Positions 58,901 through 64,000 of a stretch of 64,000 bases of DNA are shown piece after piece. The stretch's first letter is position 1; each line of letters starts with the position of its first letter. The position numbers and the translations under genes are program-made. The stretch is from Intestinimonas butyriciproducens (GTDB lineage: Bacteria; Bacillota; Clostridia; Oscillospirales; Butyricicoccaceae): contig NZ_JACJKW010000017.1 of the NCBI RefSeq assembly GCF_016901775.1, positions 1 through 64,000 of the forward strand, written 5' to 3'. The notes beneath the pieces are model-generated. The model saw only the letters and a program-made list of their open reading frames with translations. It made no database searches and was not told the origin of the DNA.

Positions 58901-59628
58901 TTTTATCGCACAAAGAGATTGAAGAAATCGCTGCGGCGGTCACAAAAGATTTTAACGAGTTCTTTTTCGGACCCGATACGGATGGGAGGCGATTGCCTCG
59001 CGGTACGCCGATTGACCAGTTTGCCCGAGAATATCTCGGCCTGAATGTTTCGTTCGCTTATCTGTCTGAGGACGGAAGCATCTGCGGCCTGACCGCTTAC
59101 ACCGATACCGAGTACATCATGGAGGACAGAGGCTTTCAGCGCAAAATCCCGCTGCACCGAAACGAAGTCCTGATGGACAGGAACTTTATCGAGCCTTCAC
59201 AGATTCGCAAGCTCTGTGGGAAACGGCGGTTTACACTCGCCCATGAGTGCGCCCATCAAATCCTGTTCCAGATGGAGACAGACAAAATCCGGGAAGCTTG
59301 TCGGCGGAAATACTCCGCCCGGACAGCCTATTCGCTCCGGGAGCTAAAGACCCGCGAGGACTGGAATGAATGGCAAGCCAATGTCTTAGGCGCGGCCATC
59401 CTGATGCCCCAGCGGGAAATTGATCTTGCCGTTGCGTACTATGCCAGAGGCCGGAAACTCGTCAGCTATGATGGAACCTATGCCTATTGGGATAAGGTTG
59501 CCCTTGATATGATCTGCCAGCAGTTCGGCGTTTCCAAGACAGCCGCAGTCATCCGGCTGAGACAGCTCGGCCACTTGGAAACACGGCCATACAGCGAGTA
59601 CAACGATCCTTTGGAGGTGTGGGCATGA
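58897..59628 (+). CDS. Second ImmA/IrrE-type metallopeptidase
   Basis: The 243-aa protein has the ImmA/IrrE core: FTLAHECAHQILFQME (HExxH near residue 116), preceded by IPLHRNEVLMDRNFIEPSQIRKLCGKRR and followed by EWQANVLGAAILMP as the third-ligand helix. ATG 58897 overlaps the upstream stop. It is longer than the first ImmA-like protein and divergently transcribed, so each side of the switch has one. A second protease of the repressor or another target is likely. Confidence 0.83.
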   Translation: MILSHKEIEEIAAAVTKDFNEFFFGPDTDGRRLPRGTPIDQFAREYLGLNVSFAYLSEDGSICGLTAYTDTEYIMEDRGFQRKIPLHRNEVLMDRNFIEPSQIRKLCGKRRFTLAHECAHQILFQMETDKIREACRRKYSARTAYSLRELKTREDWNEWQANVLGAAILMPQREIDLAVAYYARGRKLVSYDGTYAYWDKVALDMICQQFGVSKTAAVIRLRQLGHLETRPYSEYNDPLEVWA

Positions 59629-59870
59629 AGAAAAACATTCGTGTCTCAGAGCCTTCACCGGAGATGCAGGAGAAAATCCGCAGGGCGCGATGCGCCATTG
59701 TCAACCAGAAGATGCGCATGGTGAAATGCCCATATTGTGGGCATAACGCTATCGCTGTATTCGAGGATTCCCGTGGTCACATACAGGCCAAGTGCAAAGC
59801 CTGTGGCCGGGAAACCGTATTTGATGTGATCAACATGAGACGGTTATACCTCCGCCTTCACAGAAGGTAA
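59625..59870 (+). CDS. Zinc-ribbon protein
   Basis: This 81-aa protein starts at ATG 59625, overlapping the metallopeptidase stop. It carries KCPYCGHNAIAVFEDSRGHIQAKCKACGRETVFDVIN, two CxxC knuckles of a zinc ribbon, and a basic C-terminus (MRRLYLRLHRR). It probably binds nucleic acid. It is the last gene of the switch operon before the structured leader of the sigma-like gene. Confidence 0.7.
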   Translation: MKKNIRVSEPSPEMQEKIRRARCAIVNQKMRMVKCPYCGHNAIAVFEDSRGHIQAKCKACGRETVFDVINMRRLYLRLHRR

Positions 59871-59912
59871 GGAGATAACAAATAAAATTCAATATTTTAT
59901 AGCTGTGCTGTG

Positions 59913-60016
59913 GAGCCGCTGATTGGTGAGTCTTCCTAATGCCGCATGAACAGAGTTTTCTAAGCTCTGTTTTATCGGTATGGGAAGATCAGCTCACCGT
60001 CATGCGGCTCTTTTTT
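59913..60016 (+). terminator. Long terminator/attenuator before the sigma-like gene
   Basis: GAGCCGC (59913-59919) pairs with GCGGCTC (60004-60010), with inner pairing GGTGAG/CTCACC and TCTTCC/GGAAGA and an apical ACAGAG/CTCTGT hairpin, then TTTTTT. It could end the upstream operon or attenuate the next gene. Confidence 0.8.
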
Positions 60017-60017
60017 A

Positions 60018-60060
60018 GTCTTGTCCATCCGCTGCTCCGAGCCAGCGGAAAGGACAAGAC
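60018..60060 (+). promoter_or_regulatory. SD-sequestering hairpin
   Basis: GTCTTGTCC (60018-60026) pairs perfectly with GGACAAGAC (60052-60060), with CCGCT/AGCGG inside. The SD-like AAAGGA just before ATG 60062 overlaps the 3' arm, so folding would block ribosome binding. Confidence 0.7.
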
Positions 60061-60061
60061 A

Positions 60062-60547
60062 ATGAAAAGAATCCCCAAAACACCCGTTGAGTTCGACTAC
60101 GACCTCTGGACTACCGAGGACGGCAAGTGCATGGTGCGCGTGAAGGCCACCGGCGAGACTACGGAGGTTGACCGCGAGGTCATGAAAGCACTCCGCAATG
60201 AGGAAAAGAAGCTCCGGCGCTCCTACGATACCGGGGGAGCATCTGACAGCGAAGACAGCGAGGATGCGCAGCCTTCCACTGTGCTGTCGCTGGACGCTGT
60301 GCCGGAAGATGATGTAAAGGCATCCGCATGGCTGGAGTCCCCGGAAAAGATGGAAGAAGACATTATCACCGGCTTGCTCGAACAGGAATTTATCCGCAGC
60401 CTGACTAAGCCGCAGCTTGATGTGTACATGAATTGTATGCGCGGCAACATGAGTATGCTGTCGTATGCCAAGCAGAACGGCCTTTCGTTTTCCACTGTCA
60501 AAGACACGCGGGATGCGATCAGAAAAAAATTCAAAAAAATTTTTTGA
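60062..60547 (+). CDS. ICE sigma-70-like activator
   Basis: The 161-aa protein begins MKRIPKTPVEFDYDLWTTEDGKCMVRVKATGETTEVDREVMKALRNEEKKLRRSYD, the N-terminal form seen in sigma-like regulators of Tn1549-type ICEs. It ends with a region-4-like HTH (TKPQLDVYMNCMRGNMSMLSYAKQNGLSFSTVKDTRDAIRKKFKKIF). It lacks region 2, so it is not a full sigma factor. It is preceded by two stable hairpins at 59913-60060 and ends in a lysine-rich helix. A likely activator of transfer or recombinase genes. Confidence 0.72.
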   Translation: MKRIPKTPVEFDYDLWTTEDGKCMVRVKATGETTEVDREVMKALRNEEKKLRRSYDTGGASDSEDSEDAQPSTVLSLDAVPEDDVKASAWLESPEKMEEDIITGLLEQEFIRSLTKPQLDVYMNCMRGNMSMLSYAKQNGLSFSTVKDTRDAIRKKFKKIF

Positions 60548-60568
60548 GAGACCCGCTAATTCGCTCAA

Positions 60569-60594
60569 AAAATGTCCGTTGTAAAGTGAAGGGG
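60569..60594 (-). repeat. 26-bp inverted repeat, copy 2
   Basis: The exact reverse complement of 49305-49330, located 22 bp after the sigma-like gene. Flanks differ from copy 1. Confidence 0.85.
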
Positions 60595-61060
60595 TCAATC
60601 AAGACCGGCTTCACAGTACCTTGAAAACAGAATATCCAGTGCTGCGGATCTTTCCTCTTTTCTCGAAGCGACTTGCCTTCTGCCGCCAAGACCTTCCTCA
60701 CGGAAGCGAGCGATCAACAGAGAGGCTAAACTGCCGTGTGGTGCGGCTGTTCGCCATGATGGAGAAGTTGGGTATAATGATACTTCCGTCCCCGGATTGC
60801 CGGGGGCGGCTCGGAGCGTTCCTCGGAGGGGTGAGAGTCCCATGATACCGATTAACCGTTGGTAGTCCGTAGCATTCCCGGAGCCGCAAGGCTCTTCTGG
60901 CAGGGGTGCGAGCTGCAAATATGCCGGAACACGAAACAAACCAATTAGCTGCATTCAGCATACAAGTTTTCAGGATGAAAACTATGTGGCGGAGTGTCCC
61001 TAACCGGCGCTCCGCCATATCCTTTTGTCCTGAATACAAGTTCACATCATCAGGGAGGTG
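60595..61060 (+). ncRNA. Structured non-coding region, RNA candidate
   Basis: No ORF with an SD is found in these 466 bases. A TATAAT box lies at 60773-60778. Several GC-rich paired segments follow, then a composite stem: TTCAGGA (60969-60975) with TCCTGAA (61028-61034), AAAA with TTTT, and GGCGGAG (60988-60994) with CTCCGCC (61010-61016). It lies just upstream of the DUF6870 and recombinase genes. I recognise no riboswitch or named ncRNA family. It may be an untranslated leader or an independent RNA. Confidence 0.4.
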
Positions 61061-61068
61061 TTTGTAAT

Positions 61069-61311
61069 ATGATGAGCGTAGAAACCATGAGAAGCGTCAA
61101 CCCGAAGACGGTTGACCGCAGTACCCTTGTCCAGCGGGACAGCATCCGGCTTGAGCCTGCGGCTGCGCAGGATGACCGGCTGCGGGATTTTATCCGACAG
61201 ATCAGAAACCCGTATTGCTATCTGGACGGGAAGACCGTCGTGAAGATCAGCTTCTCGAAGACAGACACCACCTTGGAGGACTGTCTGGAACATTATCTGA
61301 GAGGACTTTGA
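61069..61311 (+). CDS. DUF6870 family protein
   Basis: This 80-aa protein (MRSVNPKTVDRSTLVQRDSIRLEPAAAQDDRLRDFIRQIRNPYCYLDGKTVVKISFSKTDTTLEDCLEHYLRGL) matches DUF6870, a small protein upstream of serine recombinases in Clostridia ICEs. GGGAGGTG precedes ATG 61069 (ATG 61072 is equally possible). Function unknown; the location suggests a role in recombination control. Confidence 0.75.
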   Translation: MMSVETMRSVNPKTVDRSTLVQRDSIRLEPAAAQDDRLRDFIRQIRNPYCYLDGKTVVKISFSKTDTTLEDCLEHYLRGL

Positions 61312-61313
61312 TT

Positions 61314-61376
61314 ATGAACAAACTGAATCTTTTCGCCCGGTTCTATGGACAAGCGATTGAGCCTGTGATACAATGA
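61314..61376 (+). CDS. Possible 20-codon peptide before the recombinases
   Basis: ATG 61314, 2 bp after the DUF6870 stop, opens a short frame MNKLNLFARFYGQAIEPVIQ. There is a GAGGACTTTG stretch as a weak SD. It may be a leader peptide or chance. No other support. Confidence 0.3.
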   Translation: MNKLNLFARFYGQAIEPVIQ

Positions 61377-61520
61377 AGTCAGGTCAAAAAAGAATACACG
61401 GACTAAGCCGCTGCCTTTGAGGGTCATGTGGCTTTATCGTGTTTTCCTCATACAAGAAGCAGAAGCCTTCGTCTTTCTGATTTGATGTATCACACCAAAC
61501 AGAAAACGGAGGTTATTTTT

Positions 61521-63155
61521 ATGCCCGGAAAAGTTTACCGGACGGCGATTTACTGCCGCCTGTCCCGTGAAGACGGGGACAAAGTTGAAAGCAACTCCAT
61601 CGCAAGCCAAAGAGCCATTTGCGAGGACTACATTGCACGGCATGACGATTTGGAAATCGTCTGTGAGCCGTTCGTTGACGATGGTTATAGCGGCGTTTCC
61701 TTCAATCGTCCAAACTTCAAAAAGCTCGAAGACGCAATCCGCAAAGGCGCGATTGACTGCATCGTGGTCAAAGACCTCAGTCGCTTTTCGAGGAACTACA
61801 TCGACGGCGGTCGGTATCTGGAAAAGATATTCCCGCAGCTCGGCATCCGCTTTATCGCGGTCAACGACGCTTACGACAGCCTGACCGGCGATCCGCAGTC
61901 GGATTCCTTTGTCATCCCGTTCAAAAACCTCATCAACGACTCCTACTGCAAGGATATATCCATGAAAATTCGATCCAGCTTGGAGGTCAAGCAAAAGAAC
62001 GGTGAGTTCGTCGGGGCGTTCGCTCCCTATGGCTACAAGAAATCGCCGGATAACAAAAACCAGCTCATCGTCGATGAGGCCGTCAGCGAGTATGTGCAGA
62101 TGATCTTTGCCATGTACAAGGATGGCTTCTCCATCGGTCGCATTGCCGCAAGGCTGAATCAGATGGGTGTGCTTTCCCCTATGGAGTATAAGCATTCGGC
62201 GGGGGTGAAGTTCGATACCGTCTTCAAGACCGGCGACACTGCAAAGTGGACTTACAAGGCTGTCCAGCGCATCCTCACCAATGAGGTATATATCGGTGTC
62301 CTTGCCCAAGGCAAGCGCGGTACGCCAAACTACAAGGTGCGCGTTGTGCAGCCGAAAGACGAAACCGAGTGGGTCAAGGTCGAGGGGGCGCACGAAGCGC
62401 TTGTTTCCTATGAGGATTTCATGGCCGTCAAGACCATGATGAAGCGGGATATGCGCTGCTCGCCTGATCAGGATGAGGCACACCTGTTTTCCGGCTTCCT
62501 GTTCTGCGGAGACTGCCAGCAGTCTATGACACGCAAGACCGTTCCGTCGAAGACAAAGAAATACATCTACTATGTCTGCTCGACGAACAAACATAGCCGG
62601 ACCTGCAGCCCGCACAGCATCAGCGCAAAAGAGGTTGAGGAAAAGGTGTTCCGTGCCATCCATGACCAGATCGAGCTTGTGGTCAATCTGGAGAAAGCGC
62701 TTGAGATGATTGAGAGGCTTCCTTCCCAGAATCGCAAAGCGTTTAACTATGAGGCACAGATTGCGAAGCTCGAAGAAGAGATTGAGCGGTATCAGAAGCT
62801 CAAGCTCCGGCTGTATGAAGACCTCTCGGACGGGATCATCGACAAGTCGGAATACTTTGAGTTCCGCAACAGCTACACCAAAATCATTGAGGAAAAGCAG
62901 GAAGCCCTTCTCCGCGTGAAGAAAGAAATGAAGCAGTCGGTCACAACCGGAGCTACGGAACGGAATTGGGTGACGCTCTTCAAGCAGTATGAAAACATTG
63001 AAGAACTGAACCGCCGCGTCCTTATGGCGCTGGTTGACCGCATCCTGATTTATGAGGATCACGCGATAGAGATTGTCTTCAAGTACAAAGACGAGTATCA
63101 GCAGACACTTGAATATGTTCTCGGCTATGCCGACGAACTTGCCATTGCCGGATAA
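61521..63155 (+). CDS. Large serine recombinase 1
   Basis: The 544-aa recombinase has the resolvase domain with nucleophile Ser in YRTAIYCRLSREDGD (about residue 13), VDDGYSGVSFNRPNF and VVKDLSRFSRNYIDGGRY, then the recombinase domain (PYGYKKSPDNKNQLIVDEAVSEYVQMIF), a zinc ribbon (FLFCGDCQQSM...YYVCSTNKHSRTCSPHSIS) and a long coiled coil. ATG 61521 has GGAGGTTATTTTT upstream; the longer frame is unsupported. It should catalyse ICE excision and integration, together with the next gene. Confidence 0.92.
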   Translation: MPGKVYRTAIYCRLSREDGDKVESNSIASQRAICEDYIARHDDLEIVCEPFVDDGYSGVSFNRPNFKKLEDAIRKGAIDCIVVKDLSRFSRNYIDGGRYLEKIFPQLGIRFIAVNDAYDSLTGDPQSDSFVIPFKNLINDSYCKDISMKIRSSLEVKQKNGEFVGAFAPYGYKKSPDNKNQLIVDEAVSEYVQMIFAMYKDGFSIGRIAARLNQMGVLSPMEYKHSAGVKFDTVFKTGDTAKWTYKAVQRILTNEVYIGVLAQGKRGTPNYKVRVVQPKDETEWVKVEGAHEALVSYEDFMAVKTMMKRDMRCSPDQDEAHLFSGFLFCGDCQQSMTRKTVPSKTKKYIYYVCSTNKHSRTCSPHSISAKEVEEKVFRAIHDQIELVVNLEKALEMIERLPSQNRKAFNYEAQIAKLEEEIERYQKLKLRLYEDLSDGIIDKSEYFEFRNSYTKIIEEKQEALLRVKKEMKQSVTTGATERNWVTLFKQYENIEELNRRVLMALVDRILIYEDHAIEIVFKYKDEYQQTLEYVLGYADELAIAG

Positions 63156-63170
63156 AGGAGGGATGAGCGT

Positions 63171-64000
63171 ATGGCACGAAAAAGCAGAAAAAACGCAGCC
63201 GCAGAGCCGGTTTGCGAAGCAGCACCGCTGCAAATCTTCCCGACAGCCATTTATGCCCGTCTCTCCGTGGAGAATAGCGGCAAATCTGAAAAGGTGGATG
63301 TCATCACCAATCAAATCGAGATATGCAAGTCCTATATCGCAGGGTGTCCTTATCTTGATCTCGTCGATGTCTATGTGGATAACGGACGGACGGGGACGGT
63401 TTTCGATAGGCCGGAGTTCAACCGGCTGATGACCGACATCAAGAGCGGCAGGATCAAATGCCTTGTAGTCCGCGATCTCAGCCGTTTTGGCCGTGACTAC
63501 ATAGAAACCGGAACCTACCTTGAGCGCATTTTCCCGCAGATCGGCTTGCGGTTTATTGCAATCAAGGAACACTACGACAACTTTGATACAGACGGCTCAA
63601 ATGAGAGCCTGATGATCCCGCTGCAAAACATGATCAACGCCTTGTACTCGAAGGATATTTCCCGGAAAGTCTCAACCGCCTTGAAAGCACAGATGGAGCA
63701 AGGAACCTTCCAGAAGCGCAATCTTCCGTATGGCTACCGGTGGAATGAAGACCATACAAACATGGTCATTGACGAAGAGACAGCGCAGTATGTGCGGCTC
63801 ATGTTCCAGTGGAAAATCGAGGGCTGGTCAATCCCGACGATCCTTAACGAACTTGACCGGCTGGGTGCGCCAAATACAGAGCTGCGGAAACGCCAGAACG
63901 GAACCCGCAAAGGCGACGGCTGCTCCTGCAAAGGCTGGTACAGTTCAACGCTGTACGGCATCCTGAGCAATCCGCATTATGTGGGTGATACCGTTCTTGG
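63171..64000 (+). CDS. Large serine recombinase 2 (runs off the window)
   Basis: The open frame from ATG 63171 (AAAGGAGGG upstream) encodes a second large serine recombinase: TAIYARLSVENSGKSEKVDVI with Ser32, VVRDLSRFGRDYIETGTYLERIFPQIGLRFIAI, PYGYRWNEDHTNMVIDEETAQYVRLMF. No stop occurs before the window ends, so the C-terminus is missing from view. It lies 15 bp after recombinase 1. Tandem serine recombinases in one operon are typical of some Clostridia ICEs, where both are needed. It has a 20-residue longer N-terminus than recombinase 1. Confidence 0.9.
   Translation, partial: MARKSRKNAAAEPVCEAAPLQIFPTAIYARLSVENSGKSEKVDVITNQIEICKSYIAGCPYLDLVDVYVDNGRTGTVFDRPEFNRLMTDIKSGRIKCLVVRDLSRFGRDYIETGTYLERIFPQIGLRFIAIKEHYDNFDTDGSNESLMIPLQNMINALYSKDISRKVSTALKAQMEQGTFQKRNLPYGYRWNEDHTNMVIDEETAQYVRLMFQWKIEGWSIPTILNELDRLGAPNTELRKRQNGTRKGDGCSCKGWYSSTLYGILSNPHYVGDTVL

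Noticed and set aside
60595-61060. A known riboswitch class or group I/II intron
   Set aside because: I could not match conserved core elements or a reverse transcriptase/HNH gene; only generic stems are visible.
61434-63572. A 712-codon open frame on the minus strand over the serine recombinases
   Set aside because: It is an antisense shadow of recombinase 1 and the start of recombinase 2; composition is typical of antisense frames.

Overview
The window is part of a low-to-middle G+C Gram-positive genome. I infer a gut-type Clostridia (Oscillospiraceae-like) host from the SepF gene, the strong Shine-Dalgarno (SD) sequences, the sigma-A type promoters and the families of mobile-element genes; no rRNA is present to confirm this. 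Only about 1.5-4.2 kb looks like host chromosome: tRNA-Ser(CGA), a zinc macrodomain hydrolase, a Cys-rich small protein, a DUF2284 protein and sepF. Left of the tRNA 3' end (1-1.5 kb) lies the stump of an element: a broken ICE-type sigma-like gene cut off by an Mrr-type restriction gene.

From about 4.2 to 13.6 kb is a mobilizable element. It has a sigma-like regulator, an excisionase-type HTH protein, a type II restriction-modification set (XRE protein, SPPY-type methyltransferase, Bpu10I-type endonuclease) with an OLD-family nuclease, then a hairpin-rich oriT-like tract, a DUF3847 protein and a MobA/MobL relaxase whose start codon reads ATC. It ends in a serine recombinase cut off after about 85 codons, so the element probably cannot excise by itself.

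From about 13.7 kb to the end is a large ICE of the Tn1549/CD1107-CD1108 family. The plus-strand transfer operon (14.3-35.7 kb) encodes a replication-initiator-like protein, PcfB, VirD4, two identical Maff2 proteins, a VirB6-like protein, MT-A70 methylase, PrgI, VirB4, a second methylase, an NlpC/P60 hydrolase, DUF4315, the CD1107 surface protein, topoisomerase III, a PP-loop protein, an ArdC-like protease and an ArdA-like antirestriction protein. The relaxase MobP, MobC and an oriT-like region lie at 47.5-49.3 kb on the minus strand. An ImmR/ImmA-type switch is at 57.5-59.6 kb, a sigma-like activator with a structured leader at 59.9-60.5 kb, and tandem large serine recombinases at 61.5 kb and onward; the second runs off the window.

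The most striking system is at 35.9-45.9 kb: a type I restriction operon (hsdR-hsdM-hsdS, minus strand) next to a tyrosine recombinase and a bank of start-less hsdS cassettes. Identical 25-26 bp sites sit just after the hsdS start codon and at the head of two silent cassettes in the opposite orientation, and a second shared repeat lies between the two recognition domains. With three first-domain and four second-domain alleles, recombination at both sites could give up to twelve specificities. This looks like an HsdS shufflon carried on a conjugative element.

Between 49.4 and 57.4 kb is a minus-strand cargo block: a vWA protein, YolD plus a Y-family polymerase, a LUD-domain protein, a frameshifted macrodomain protein, an MBL hydrolase and several unknowns. 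The ICE therefore carries its own restriction, antirestriction, orphan methylases and repair genes.
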